Source: Uranotaenia lowii
Lineage: Eukaryota; Arthropoda; Insecta; Diptera; Culicidae
DNA: 64,000 nucleotides
NCBI RefSeq assembly: GCF_029784155.1
Contig: NC_073692.1
Coordinates: forward strand, 420,648,745-420,712,744
Direction of reading: 5' to 3'
In this document: positions 48,719 through 60,590 of the stretch, piece after piece
Layout: each line of letters starts with the position of its first letter
Numbering within the stretch: position 1 is the first letter of the stretch
Notes under the pieces: generated by a model
What the model saw: only the letters and a program-made list of their open reading frames with translations
Database searches by the model: none
What the model was told of the DNA's origin: nothing
Made by a program: the position numbers and the translations under genes

Positions 48719-48979
48719 ATGGGTATCATCGATCGTCCGTTCACATTCTGGGTGGTTTTCGTGGTGAATATGTTGGTCATAGTGCTGTTCAGTGGGGCAG
48801 TTTTGTATTTTGGAAATGAGGCCCGGGCCCAAATTCCTGATTCGGAAAAGTGTCGGGTACAATTTGTGAATGGGTCCACCGGAGTGGGAGTCAATCGGAG
48901 GACATTCAACGGAGTGCTGTACTGTGAATATTTGGGTATCCGATATGCCGAACCACCCGTGGGGAAGCTGAGGTTGAAG
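48719..48979 (+). CDS. First coding exon of a type-B carboxylesterase family protein
   Basis: ATG at 48719 (context AAAATGG) opens 87 codons ending in a phase-0 splice donor, AAG|GTTTGT at 48979/48980. Residues 9-30 are strongly hydrophobic after a charged start (IIDRP), so the product is secreted or membrane-anchored; ARA at 35-37 could be a signal-peptidase site. Residues 64-87 read FNGVLYCEYLGIRYAEPPVGKLRLK split over the family motif (Y/F)xGIPYAxPPVGxLRF near the N-terminus of insect esterases and juvenile hormone esterases. The catalytic Ser-Glu-His residues must be encoded downstream beyond the window. Reading on past the donor hits a stop soon after, confirming an intron. Which esterase clade is not decidable from one exon. 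Confidence 0.88.
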
Positions 48980-50370
48980 GTTTGTGAAGGATGTTTCCTA
49001 AATTGGTTGAAGAAATGGGCTTATACGATAACTGGAATCGTTTTGTGAGAAAAAAAAAACACGTTGGTAACATTCAAAATGGCGGAATCGTTGATGATCG
49101 TTTTTGTTATCAAGTGCTAAAAATTTTGAAGGTGAAAAAAGTGAGGTTGAATTATTTGAATCAGTGTTGTGATTGTAAAAAAACAGTAAAACATGAATTT
49201 CTTCACAAATATAAATGGCTCAATATTCGGAAAAACAAGCAGAGTCCGTTTCAAAAATATAAAAATTTTGGACCATTTGAAAAAAAATTTCATGAATAAA
49301 GCCTCCTACATTGCAACTATTAGTAAATAAATGATTCCCAAAACAAAGGCTGAGGATATCTATGATGAACTAGGAAATTGTTAATCGATGTTTTGAATAG
49401 GCGATTAATCGAAGCTTAACAATAAACAAATCCGAGGAATTTTCAGCAATGTGAGTCTGAGAACTTAAATAACTTCCCATAAACAAACGGCGAGGGTATA
49501 AGTGCTGTTAGAGCCAACTCACACAAACTGTAACTGAATGTATACAAACACATACTTGTAAACCACACGTGACTCAGTTTGAATAAAAAATTTCCCAAAT
49601 GCAAACTAATATTTGGGAAAATTAGAACTTGATTGAAATTACTCCCTTAAATTATTTTTAAACCAAATGGCTGATTCCACATATTTCTACCGCCAACAAG
49701 TGATTTTTATCCGTTCGCAAATAAAATAGTATCAAACTCATTAGTAATTTTGATACAGATGATAAAATCATTAAAAATTGCGATTGGAAATTAAAAAAAA
49801 AAATATTTGAATTTTACTGAGTTGTTTATAAAAACATCCGAAAATAATCACAAACGAGTAATTCACGTCAACAAAAACCGAAACTTTAATCTACCAGTAA
49901 AATAAGCCATTTTAATAAGTCTTGTTTGAGAATCACGATACAAAGCGTGAATAAGGAAACGTATGACAAAATTTTCTACTTCTTAAATTAAAATTTAATT
50001 GTAAAACATGTTTTAAAACTGTTTTATTTCTACAAATGGTCATATTTTTGTAGATCGTTCAGGTTAAGGTTAATTTATTGTATAACCGATAATATTTGAT
50101 TAATTTTTTTTTAAATTTTTTTTGGTGTTTGTTTGGTTTTTTTTTTATTTTAAGTATATTTTGAGCAAAAACTCATTTTATCGTAGGTATAATTATGCAA
50201 TATGTTTTAATGTACGTTTGATTCAAAATAGAGATGAAGTAAGAAAATTGTTCATTCCTTTTGTAACCAATAAAGAATAAATAGTTCAAACATCATTAAA
50301 TTTAGAGTGAATTCTGATACCAAATGAGATCGATCATAACACAAACACCTTTAACATGCTATTGACCGTT

Positions 50371-50705
50371 AGACTGAGTCGATTTTGGATCATTTTTGAA
50401 TTTCTCAAACCCTGGGGTCCATCAAAAACTCAGCAGTGATGTCAATTAAATTTCTAGTTTTTCAATGCCAAAATACATACCCCTGTTAAACAGGTGATAA
50501 TTTGTTTTTGCCTAATAAGATACGAAGTTAACTTCACAAACCAAGTTGTTCAGCGTTAAATTTGCTTTAAGAACATTAAAAACTGGCACAAAAACCATTG
50601 ATAGCTAAATCTGCAAAAATTATGGATGAGTTTTGCCCCAAAACGAAGCTTTTAAGACCCCAGGGTTAGAGAAACTAAAAAAACGACCCCAAATCGATTC
50701 AGTTT
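50371..50705. mobile_element. MITE with arms of about 51 bp
   Basis: Left arm AGACTGAGTCGATTTTGG through AAACCCTGGGGTCC (to about 50422) pairs with the right arm (about 50655-50705), which in reverse complement reads AAACTGAATCGATTTGGGG through AACCCTGGGGTC. The interior is AT-rich and non-coding. A partial copy lies at 21999-22110. Flanking target duplication was not resolved. Confidence 0.65.
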
Positions 50706-51186
50706 ATGGACTATATAATAATCAATGAATCCAATTTTTATTTTTTTATCGTTTCAAATTAAACTGATTGACTTCATACGTCCATAAACATAAAGTCAAA
50801 TAAAAATAATTTTTAAAAATGTTTTGAACAAATCTTACCAAAATTGGGAAAAAATTGGTGAAAAAATTGATTCTATCAAAATTGCATAAAGAAAACATTC
50901 TTTACCGGGACGAATTACCTTCTCTTCTTCGTTTAACATGGAAATGTAGATTTAATCCATCAAATTTTACAATTTGTCAATGATTTTGATAAAAACAAGA
51001 CTCGAAAAGTTAACTTCTGACAGTGCGAATTTAGTTCAAGTAGGCGTCTGAGGGGGATTTTATAGGAAAACTACCCTTTAAAAATATTGAACTGGCATAA
51101 AATAGCTAAAAATATCCTGATATGGTGATTATTGACAGTTGAAGACATTCTAGTGATTTTTTTCTTTTCAATCCTAATCCGCTCAT

Positions 51187-51431
51187 GAGTGTCAATATGA
51201 CACTATTGGAAGTTTGGCGGCTTGAAACTGCATTCGGATGCATCCAAATAATAAGAAAAATATGAAGACCCTCAATGAATTCTCGAAATCTTTGATTATG
51301 CATCATTACTTTTTCATGGACGCATCCTGAAAGCCCAGAAAAAACTCCCTAATCAGACTTTGAGTGTCAATTTGACACTCCTTGCTTAAAAGCGCAAAAT
51401 CTCTCTTGTTTCTCAACCGATTTTTACAAAA
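51187..51431 (-). repeat. Dispersed repeat with GTGTCAA-TTGACAC palindromes, copy 2
   Basis: Two palindromes, GAGTGTCAATATGACACT (51187-51204) and GAGTGTCAATTTGACACTC (51362-51380), lie in similar context; the second is followed by a stretch to 51431 that is the reverse complement of 35641-35700. The frame at minus 51106-51306 is incidental. Confidence 0.6.
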
Positions 51432-53928
51432 CTTTTATTTTGGAAACCTCGTTACGTAACTCAAATTTGTATTAAGACAATGTTCAGCTACAACACGTCA
51501 GTTATTCATTATTCAAAGTCTAAGAAAAAAGTCCGAAACAAAATGCTTTGGAAAAAAGACTGTAAGTTAGCTACGGAATGTTAAAAAAAAACTTCACTTA
51601 GACTCCAAGAAAGCTGAAGTTAGAAGCGGTACATTGAACATAAGGATATTTTTGGATTTTTTTTTTAGATTATGACTACAAAAAATATAAAAAAGTGGTA
51701 TGAAAACCGTTCTTTTCAATCAATGACATGGTCGAATTTTCACAAATTGATCAAAATTTTGCTAAAAAACTAAATAAAAAATCAAAAATCAATTGTTTTG
51801 GTGAATATTATTGATTCCTCAATATGTTGTTATGTAAGAGCGTGTCATAAAATGGAAACTGAAATTTAAGGTTGAACAAATCGGAATAACAAAATATCCC
51901 TTTTAAAACAGTACAAAAAAAATTGAAGGCTGCAAAAGATCGTTCAGAATAGCATCCCTGCAACCCTGTTTTGTTTAAACTGATCGAATCCAACTTTAAA
52001 GAGGCATAACTTTCTTTGATGTAATTCAATAAGAAAACTACGTGTATCAAAATGTGATTTACTTATTTCGTCCACAGCTTTTTCATAGACATCAATTTTC
52101 ATTTCCTCAGGGAGAACATAAAATTAATATTTTTTATAAGCTTGAAAAAAAATTGACAATCCGTCAAATTTCCAAACGTTACAAACTACACCTTTAAATG
52201 GATAAAATTTATAATTCATGAGTAATTATTTACTGTGTTTATGAAAAACTTTTGGTTATGAGTTTTGTATTAATACAAATTGTAAATAATTTTATTTTGA
52301 ATACTTGATAAGCATTGTTTATTTATTCTATGAAAAAAAAAATCAATACCCACCATTCTTTAAGGAAGCTTGAATCGATTTAGTTTTATTCTTTAATATC
52401 TTCAAATACAATTTTTTTTTCATCTTTACCATCTTCCATCTAATGAAAATCGTTTTTGGAGCTCATCCCACTTTTTAAATTGGATGATCTCCCCGTACAA
52501 TGATATACTTATATATATGATACTAATAGTTTTTAGAAACAATCGAAAACAATTTATCTCGAAAGCGAAATTGTCCATTTAAAAAATGCTATATAAGATA
52601 GTTTTATTTAAGTTATATTCTATTTCAACATTTTCATTCTTGGACACAATTAACCCATTAATTATAGTACAAGAGTGATCAATGTTTAAAAATCTTGAAT
52701 ATCATTTAGTTGAATTTGCAGTATTCAACAGTCTTATTTTTTTTATTTTTTTAATCATTGGATGGCAAAATTGAACACATTCTTGACCAACAATAACTCA
52801 AAAATTTAGAAATAGACCAAATGACATTTATTGTTTCAAACCCAAAAAACCTTTTACTGCAAAAAAGTCTCATTCGTTGGATTTGGTTTTCCCAGATAAT
52901 GCACGTTAAATTTTCTAATTCCCCATTTATATTCCCTGACGGCTTTTAAAGCTTTGAAATTACATCATTCAACTTATCACTCATAATTTCCTTAATCAAT
53001 ACGAAAGTTGCATGGGAGGGTCCCTTTTCTAAGGTTGGAAGGCGCTCAGAACTATTACTAAAATCTTACCCTGGTCCAAAGACAACATTGTACCAAGTTT
53101 CAGGCTGATCGGTTAATCAATGTGGATGTATAAATATAAGGTGCATACAAACTAACAAACAAACAAATCAACAAACATCTTAAGTCCAACTTATCTTTAT
53201 TTATATAAGACTAGCTAACCCGGTGTGCGTTGCAACACCTTCCAACAATAGATGAAATTTGAAGAGATTATTTAAATTTTGTTTTTTGAAGGTGAGTGTG
53301 CTCGGTTTTTGCCAAAAAAAAGCCCTCCTTTCCCCTTCCTATCCGCTATAGCTGGAAGTCGACAGGGATCCAATTTATTTCGTAATCATAAACTTTCATA
53401 TCAAATTTGGTTGATAAGTTTCGGTTGATAAGTTTCAAGTGATACATCAACATTTATATGGAACCCCTTCCGTTCTTCACCTCTCCACAGTGCAAGGCCG
53501 AAGGGTCTGTAAAATTCCATACAAACATATCTTGTACTCATATACCTTCCCAGGTCAAATTTGATTTTTTAGCTTGATTGCTTCTAAACCAAGAAAATTG
53601 GACCCCCTCCCCATTTCGTATGTACTCACTGAATAATCATAGAACCATTTCTAGTACAGAAATGATTTCCCATGTCATATTTGGCTTTATTTGTTTGATT
53701 AGTTCTTGGATTATGTGAAACTATTTTATGTGAGCTTCCCTCTTCAGTAACTTTATCCCCAATTGAAGGAGAAAGGTGTCTCGAATATGCATGTTACCAT
53801 TTATCGATTCCAAATGCCCTCCCGTATCAAATTTGTTTCCATTTGCTCGATAAGTTCTCGAGTTATGCGAAAAATTGTAACGGATCCCCCTTCTCCCCTT
53901 TCAATCACCCCATTGGAAGGAAGCAGTA

Positions 53929-56900
53929 GGGGATTTTTTTTTATTATCTGACGGGTTTGCGCCGGGGGTCTTCATATCTTCCCCAAAATTGAAAATTTGG
54001 TTCATTTTTGCGACTTAAAAACACATGTATTTTTTCAGATTCCTAACATTTTTATTTTTTGAGTTAGCTTCGGTTAGATTTTTTTGTAAATAAAAAACAA
54101 CCATTTTTCAAAGCTACATAACTCTGTTGTTTCTCAACGGAAATTATGAAATAGCACATCAAAATGCATTGAAATTTTATCAGCTTTCCAAATAGAATAG
54201 TTAAAAAAATAAAATAATGACCTTCAACATGAACAGTTATAAATAAACTTTAAATGGCTTCAAAAAGTACCGTCTGCACCACCGAATATTTTGCAAAAAA
54301 TACCATTGTATAGCTCGATTCATGATGCAACTTTCATCTGAAGACACCAAAGTAAGCCATTGACACCTTGAAGAGTTATGAAAGAAATAATGACAATAAA
54401 TCTCTTTTTTTGCATCGAAAACAAACAATGGTCGAACAACTGCACTCACATATGGAGATAGCAAGCACTTCTTACAACATGGAAACAAGAGAACTTATCA
54501 AAGCTGGTAAAAAACACTATTTTTTCGTCCTTTTCAGACTGCCCCTACTCGCATAACAGTCCCATATGAATTTTCGTCATTTTAGGTCAACATAAGGCTT
54601 CAACATAAAAGACTAAAAAAAGAGGTTTTGTTCTAGAAATTTCGGAAAAAATATCAATTCGTGGCTGTCCTATATGAAATATACCTGAATAACAGTCCCA
54701 TATGTGAAATACCACGGGTTTGGTTACTTTTAAATGTTTCTTTAGGCGAAATAGTCTTTGGTTTATTGCTTTGAATCATTTAAACATTTTTTAACTCACT
54801 TGATGTCGAATGATGCACACTAGTTTTCGAAGGCAGGTCTGACTTTCTTAGGAATGACTTCCTGAGCGAAAAACTATCGGATGCGATCAAAAAATCGTAA
54901 AAAGATTCAACTTACAATGTGGAATTCATGATATTTTTTTGCAAAAGTATGTTTCTTTTTCTGACAATTGCATTTAGAAGTTCAAAAATGATCAAATTTA
55001 AGTCTTAGAAAGTAGCTTGGCGAGAAAAATATATTTTGTATGGGACTGTTATGCTAGTAAATTCGAAAAAGGTTTCAAATATGGTCGATTAACAGTCCCA
55101 TAATGAATAAAAATGGTGCTCTCGACCTTATCAATAACCCAATTTCGAAAATTTCAGGTCTAACGATTTATTATGACAACCTAGAAACGATTTTCGTTTA
55201 TGCTGAAAGTGGTGGTCACAATTTAAAAATATATTCCAAAACAGAAAAAGCTGATTGTCTCGCTTGCTTATTTTTGTATATGGGACTGTTATGAAAGAAG
55301 CCCCTTCTGTTGCAGATTGTTGCAGCTTAACTGACTTCATGTTATATCCAAAAATCTAATAACGTATTCTTTTATACCCAGTTTTGCACCAGGTCACAAC
55401 AAGTTATGCACATTTTACTGTCATTTTTAGAAGTTTATGCGCTAAATTTTGCATCCGTAGTTCCCCAGATTTGATTTAAGGGGGGGGGGGGGGGTAGGGT
55501 CTAACGGGTATAAAAAAACACCATTTTCACGATTTTTTTCTAGAGCTATCGTTCAAACAAATGTATTCAAATTTTTTGCATTATACAAAGCATTGTTGAA
55601 AGAACATTTAGTAATTTTTTCGTAGAAAAATATTGAAAAATGAGCCGGTGACGCAGCACTTTCGAGGATGCCTTTTAGAAAACAGGATTTGCGGTGGACA
55701 CTGTATCTCAGCACAGAATCATCTGAAGTCAAAAAATCAGAGAAAAATATTTTTAATAGATGTTTTTCTGGACCCCAACGTTTTTGGTTAAATAAAAAAA
55801 TTTTTTATGAAATTTTTGTGGCTGTTTGAAGTAAAAACTACGATTTTTCACGAAAAAATCCGCCATTTTTCACCTGTAAAATCTCCCCAAAGTTAAAAAA
55901 AACAAAAAAGAAAAACGTTGGGGTCTGGTATTTTATATGTAGAAAATATGTTCCAAATTTGAAAATAATCGGATAAGTAGTTTCCAAATGACGATGTCCA
56001 CGGTCTTTAAAAATGTGCTTTCGAGAAAAACGCGTTTGAAGTTTCTGCTCTTGCTTTCTTGCAGTATAAGATAGGAGGAGATAAAGGCCTATAATTTCTA
56101 CAGTTTTGCTTCAATTGACTTGAAAATTTGACACAACATTCTTGAAATGTTTTACAATAAGAAAATAAAAAAATAAAAAAATCGATTTTTTGAAAGTGTT
56201 AGACCCTACCCCCCCCCCCCCCTTAAAATGGACGGTGGAACACTGAAGATTCGTGTGTGAGCGATCGAGGTAGCAAAACACTGACGACGAATTATGTTCG
56301 TTCTAGTACGGTAAACCTCAAAACTGGGCGAATGTAGAAAACGAATACGGTAAAAGTATCATATTTTCATCATTTTAAAGCCTGGGCTGGCCATACTGAG
56401 CTCTTTGATTATTTCTACAACATTTGTGCCACTTTCTCATACTTTTTTGATCAATGGGAAAGGATTTTGGTGTCCAGTGCTTTTTTTAATCACATTTTTG
56501 TGATCCCAAACACAAGAACTGAACCTTCTACTATTGGCATTGATCGATAAATTAATAAGTTATATAGTATATGACCAGGTTGTAAAAGCAACAGCTTATT
56601 AGTTATATCACATAAACAATACGATATTCAGAATTTTGGTTAAAATTTAAAGTCAGTTTTGCTGCAAACACTCTACAAAGCACGAAAAAGTAGTGTTTTT
56701 TACCTGCTTTGGTAAGTTCTTTTGTTTCCATGTTGTTAGAAGTGCTTGCTATCTCCATATGTGAGTGCAGTTGTTCGACCATTGTTAGTTTTCGATGCAA
56801 AAAAAGAGATTTATAGTCATTATTTCTTTCATAACTCTTCAAGGTGTCAATGGCTTACTTTGGTGTCTTCAGATGAAAGTTGCATCATGAATCGAGCTAT

Positions 56901-57281
56901 ACAATGGTATTTTTTGCAAAATATTCGGTGGTGCAGACGGTACTTTTAGAAGCCATTTAAAGTTTATTTACAACTTTTCATGTTGAAGGTCATTATTTTA
57001 TTTTTTTTAACTATTCTATTTGAAAAGCTGATAAAATTTCAATGCATTTTGATGTGCTATTTCATAATTTCCGTTGAGAAACAACAGAGTTATGTAGCTT
57101 TGAAAAATGGTTATTTTTAATTTACGAAAAAATCTAACCGAAGCTAACTCAAAAAATAAAAATGTTAGAAATCTGAAAAAATACATGTGTTTTTAAGTCG
57201 CAAAAATGAACCAAATTTTCAATTTTGGGGAAAATCTGAAGACCCCCGGCGCAAATTGTCAGATAATAAAAAAAAATCCCC
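53929..57281. mobile_element. Foldback-type element with inverted arms of about 600 bp
   Basis: The left arm (53929 to about 54530) and right arm (about 56685-57281) are near-identical inverted repeats beginning GGGGATTTTTTTTTATTATC, flanked by AGTA on both sides (53925-53928, 57282-57285), a possible 4-bp target duplication. Shared blocks include CGACTTAAAAACACATGT and AACTCTGTTGTTTCTCAACGG. The central part (about 54531-56684) has scattered AACAGTCCCATA motifs and a smaller inverted repeat with G/C homopolymers. No transposase. Twin frames in the arms (54368-54556 plus, 56603-56842 minus) differ mainly by replacements. Confidence 0.75.
55469..56229. repeat. Inner inverted repeat with long G and C homopolymers
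   Basis: At 55475-55510 a run of about 16 G is preceded by TTTAA and followed by TAGGGTCTAAC; at about 56197-56226 the inverse GTTAGACCCTA is followed by a run of about 14 C and TTAAA. These form mirrored ends of a 760-bp segment inside the foldback element, possibly a separately inserted MITE. The interior is AT-rich and has no coding frame. Confidence 0.6.
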
Positions 57282-57459
57282 AGTAGTACCAAATATTTAT
57301 AGAAACATTCCTCGTAACTACTCAAATACTATACCAAGCGAAATTTGGTTCCATTTGCTGAATGAGTCCTCGATTAATGTACAAAATTGTATGAGTGCAC
57401 CCTCCCACCTTAAAATTTCCCCACAGGAAGAACAGAGAGTTCTCAAAACATCCTTGAGA

Positions 57460-57976
57460 CATGAGTAGATAATTGTTCTCGACTGGTAAAACTGTATAAA
57501 CGGGAAAATATTTCGGCTTTTTCAGTCAATTCACGGATCCAAAACACCTTCTCTTCTTATTCCGACGTTTCGTTCTTTATTTGAACTTTTTCACAGGAAT
57601 CTACAACAAACATTACAATCTCTTAAAGAACTAATTGACAACATAGAACAGTAGAAAACTTACAGAAAATTGTGTTTCTTCATCTGGAGGATCGATTACA
57701 ATTAAATTCACATACAATAATTGGACACTTTTTACCATTAAAAACGCTAAAAGATATTAAAATGAAAACTTAGATGAAAAGGCTTACTTAAATATTTATA
57801 AAATGAAAATTACTGCCTAGAGCAAACTCCAAACACGAAAGAAAATCTCAAAAAAACTCAGCAAACAAACACTCCGATCACTAGCTGGTTGCACTACCAA
57901 ATGATGTTGTTGATGTAGCAGTACCGGTCTGTTTGGGTATGTTTTTCTTCGGTCTATTTCCTTTCTTGATAGTGTT
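57460..57976 (-). repeat. Penelope 3' pseudo-LTR copy
   Basis: The 517-bp block containing the last 32 codons of the ORF, the stop and the 3' UTR. It is repeated in the same orientation at 60591-61107 (offset 3131) with no difference that I noticed. It contains a hammerhead-like motif at 57559-57600. On the left it meets the target duplication. Confidence 0.9.
57559..57600 (-). ncRNA. Hammerhead-ribozyme-like motif, minus-strand 3' pseudo-LTR
   Basis: On the minus strand: ATTC-CTGTGA-AAAA-GTTC-AAATAAA-GAAC-GAAAC-GTC-GGAAT. ATTCC and GGAAT can pair as stem I, GTTC/GAAC as stem II, followed by GAAA and a minimal stem III before the GUC cleavage triplet. Minimal hammerheads of this layout are known in Penelope-like terminal repeats. 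The strand before stem II reads CUGUGA rather than CUGANGA, apparently lacking one core A, so activity is uncertain. Confidence 0.5.
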
Positions 57977-60586
57977 GAGGATCCCGGAATATGTAGAGCT
58001 CAGATGGTCAACATCGGATCTCTTATTCACTGTTGCATCTGTGTTGATGATGTGACAAACTTCCAGTATGGGCAATGCAGACTCCCGACGGCTTTCATCC
58101 AGAATGGCAGCACCTTTTAAATTGAAGCGATGTTCTGTCTCTATGCAATGTTGTAATAGAGCCGTTTTCCCTTTGAGTTCAGAAATTTCGTGTTGTTTCC
58201 TTGGGCTATTGTTGATGGCATATTCAGTCAGTAGCTGATTCAATTTGTTGATATTACTTGCATGGCCTCCTATGCGTGTTTTCAACGTGTTGGTGCTATA
58301 TCCAACATATTTCGCTGGGCAATCGTTGCACGAAATGCAGTAAACAACGTTATTTTTCATATCTGGCGGAATTGGGTCATTGGTTCTACTGAAAAGTTGG
58401 CTTGTAGTTTTTTCATAACGAGCAGCTAATTTTATGTTGGGAAAATCATTTTTCAAAACATTTTGTAGCTTATTCGTCAATCCGCTGACAAATGGAATTG
58501 ATCTGTATCGTACAGTTTCGGGTGGAGAGGGAGAAACAATTTGCGTTGAATTATTTCTTGCAATTGTGTTCCTGATTCTGTGGCGAAGTGAAACTGGGTA
58601 GTGATTTATTTTTAGGTGTTCATCAATGATTCGATCAATTTCTTCTCCGGTGAGATTGGTGCTGAATGTCTGTACTCTTCGGATGAAATTATTGACCATG
58701 TTGATTTTCATGTGTAACGGGTGGTAAGAATAATAATCCATGAACCGCCCCGATGCCATAGCTTTACTGTACCATTCAGTTTTGATAGTTTGGTCGTTTT
58801 GGCGAACTAGTGTTAGGTCCAGAAAGGGTATTCGGTTGTTCTGTTCGATCTCATGTGTAAATTGAATATTTTCGTCATAAGAGTTAAAAATATTCAAAAC
58901 ATCGATGACTTTGTTTTCTGGTAACGCTAAAAGCAGATCGTCAACATACTTTTTCAAAATTGGTAACGGGGTGGGAGAGTGTTGAACAACGAAGTCAAGG
59001 AGAGATTCTGTCACTAATTCAGCTACTGCTGGTGACATACAGTTACCCATAGCGGTGCCGAATATTTGTTTGTAGTATTTCCCACGGAAGGAAAAATAGC
59101 TACATTCTAGACAGAACTCCACTATCTCAAGGAACAAATCAAGATTTATGTTAGTGTGTTCTTTTATATCTGCCCAACGTTGTATGACTGTGGAAGTGAC
59201 TAAACTTCGTGGAATACATGTAAACAAGGAAACAACATCAAAGGAAACCAAAATGTGTTCCTCAGGTAGTGTTACTTTGTTTATATAGTCACAAAACGAA
59301 AAAGAGTCGGTGATGTTATAGGAGCTTTTGATCGATGAACTTATGATCCGGCCGATGTATTTGGAGAGCATGTACGATGGTGCACCTATATTCGGAACCA
59401 CTGGTCTGAGCGGCAAATTCCTCTTGTGTACTTTCGGCAATCCATAAATCCGTGGGCATTGTGGTGATTGTGTGCGAAGTTGATGTGCTGTTTTTTTGTC
59501 GATCAGTTTCAGTTCCAATAGTCGGTTTACCAAGTTGTTGTTCTTGTCTTTATATGTTGAGGTCGGGTTGCGGCTGTGTACTGTGTATGTGTTTCGATCC
59601 GATAGTAAGTCGAGCATTTTGGTGTTGTAGTCTTTCTCATACATAACAACGGTTTGTTTACCTTTATCAGACTCCACTACTATTAGGTCCGGATGATCTT
59701 TGGCAAATTGTTTCGTCACCTTGCATGCATGAGAGAGCAAACTGGAGAGTGCATCTTTCGGCTTGTGCTTTTGACTGTGTAAAAAGTTTTGTATGGAGTT
59801 GGCGAGATGGCATCTATTGCGGTCACGGATTAGTTTGTCTGTAGAAGTTTCGAGAACAGCTTCTAGGTCGGCTATGATATGGTAGAACGGAATTTCATTG
59901 GTGTTTGTGTACGGTAGTGCAAATTTAGGTCCTAAGCTCCAGATGAGTTCGGCTTCTTTTGGTAATGATATGGTTGTAGCGTTGTGTATGGCTTTGGGAT
60001 TGAAATTCGAGAGGTTTGGTTGTTGTGTTGTTGGCATTCGGGTTGCGATGTTGGTTGGTGCTGGAGTGGGTATGATGATTTGTGAATTGTTGCGACGGCG
60101 AGTAGGATGAGTTGAAGCTGATAAAATGTTGTCGAATTTCTTTTTATTGGATGTCGTAATGAGCCTCAAATGTTTCTCTAGAAACTCGTGTTGTGAAGCA
60201 AAAAAGTTCGACGCTGTTTCGGTTGGTAATCGCTGTTCGATGTTTGTTTTTAATTCTAGCAGTTTTTTGGTGTGTCTGTTAAGATCGTAATATGTTTGTT
60301 TAATTTCAATGTTGAGTAGAGTTCGCTTAAATCTGTTGATGCACTTGTTGAGATCTTTCAAAAATGGACTGTTTTGCTCTAGAAGGGGGAATACACATCT
60401 AAAGGTGTTTGAGATGTGTTTGGGAAAAACTCCGCTGCGGCGACATCTAACTAGGAACTTTTTCCGACATGTCATGTTTCCTAGTTTCCGATTGTGAATT
60501 GCGTAGGATTTCATATCTACCTTTGTCCTGTTGCCAAACGTTCGTTCAATGTTTGCGTAGAAGCGGTTACTAGCTAAATTCGCCAT
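57881..60586 (-). CDS. Penelope-like element polyprotein: reverse transcriptase plus GIY-YIG endonuclease, intact
   Basis: This 901-residue frame starts at ATG 60584-60586, only four bases inside the pseudo-LTR boundary. Seen in order: a basic N-terminal region (1-170); SDKGKQTVV (306-314) and YGLPKVHK (381-388); RT motif A with Asp450 (SFDVVSLFT); motif B GTAMGNCMSPAVAEL (510-524); the catalytic YVDD (547-550); FLDL (588-591). The C-terminus has a GIY-YIG domain: VVYCISCNDC (747-756, with Cys750/753/756) and KYVGYSTNTLKTRIGGH (759-775, Tyr760, Arg771, His775), then His813 and His819. This RT plus GIY-YIG order is diagnostic of endonuclease-positive Penelope-like elements. Length is typical and no stop or frameshift occurs, so the protein may be functional. 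Confidence 0.95.
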   Translation of the reverse strand: MANLASNRFYANIERTFGNRTKVDMKSYAIHNRKLGNMTCRKKFLVRCRRSGVFPKHISNTFRCVFPLLEQNSPFLKDLNKCINRFKRTLLNIEIKQTYYDLNRHTKKLLELKTNIEQRLPTETASNFFASQHEFLEKHLRLITTSNKKKFDNILSASTHPTRRRNNSQIIIPTPAPTNIATRMPTTQQPNLSNFNPKAIHNATTISLPKEAELIWSLGPKFALPYTNTNEIPFYHIIADLEAVLETSTDKLIRDRNRCHLANSIQNFLHSQKHKPKDALSSLLSHACKVTKQFAKDHPDLIVVESDKGKQTVVMYEKDYNTKMLDLLSDRNTYTVHSRNPTSTYKDKNNNLVNRLLELKLIDKKTAHQLRTQSPQCPRIYGLPKVHKRNLPLRPVVPNIGAPSYMLSKYIGRIISSSIKSSYNITDSFSFCDYINKVTLPEEHILVSFDVVSLFTCIPRSLVTSTVIQRWADIKEHTNINLDLFLEIVEFCLECSYFSFRGKYYKQIFGTAMGNCMSPAVAELVTESLLDFVVQHSPTPLPILKKYVDDLLLALPENKVIDVLNIFNSYDENIQFTHEIEQNNRIPFLDLTLVRQNDQTIKTEWYSKAMASGRFMDYYSYHPLHMKINMVNNFIRRVQTFSTNLTGEEIDRIIDEHLKINHYPVSLRHRIRNTIARNNSTQIVSPSPPETVRYRSIPFVSGLTNKLQNVLKNDFPNIKLAARYEKTTSQLFSRTNDPIPPDMKNNVVYCISCNDCPAKYVGYSTNTLKTRIGGHASNINKLNQLLTEYAINNSPRKQHEISELKGKTALLQHCIETEHRFNLKGAAILDESRRESALPILEVCHIINTDATVNKRSDVDHLSSTYSGILNTIKKGNRPKKNIPKQTGTATSTTSFGSATS

Positions 60587-60590
60587 TTTA

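Larger units (their letters stand above)
48980..53210 (+). other. Start of intron 1 of the carboxylesterase-family gene
   Basis: Follows the GT donor at 48980. AT-rich with no further exon recognised. It contains the MITE at 50371-50705 and the palindrome repeat around 51187-51431. Near 53040-53200 a stretch with AAGTTTCAGGCTGATCGG and (AAAC)-rich sequence adjoins the Helitron end at 53211; it is probably another repeat. Intron status assumes the gene continues past the window. Confidence 0.6.

Noticed and set aside
48473..48909. Two overlapping minus-strand frames of 129 and 143 codons
   Set aside because: They overlap each other in different frames and oppose the esterase exon, which has clear family similarity and a splice donor.
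54368..56842. Matching frames of 62 and 79 codons in opposite orientation
   Set aside because: They lie in the two arms of the foldback element and differ mainly by amino-acid replacements, so they are not supported as genes.
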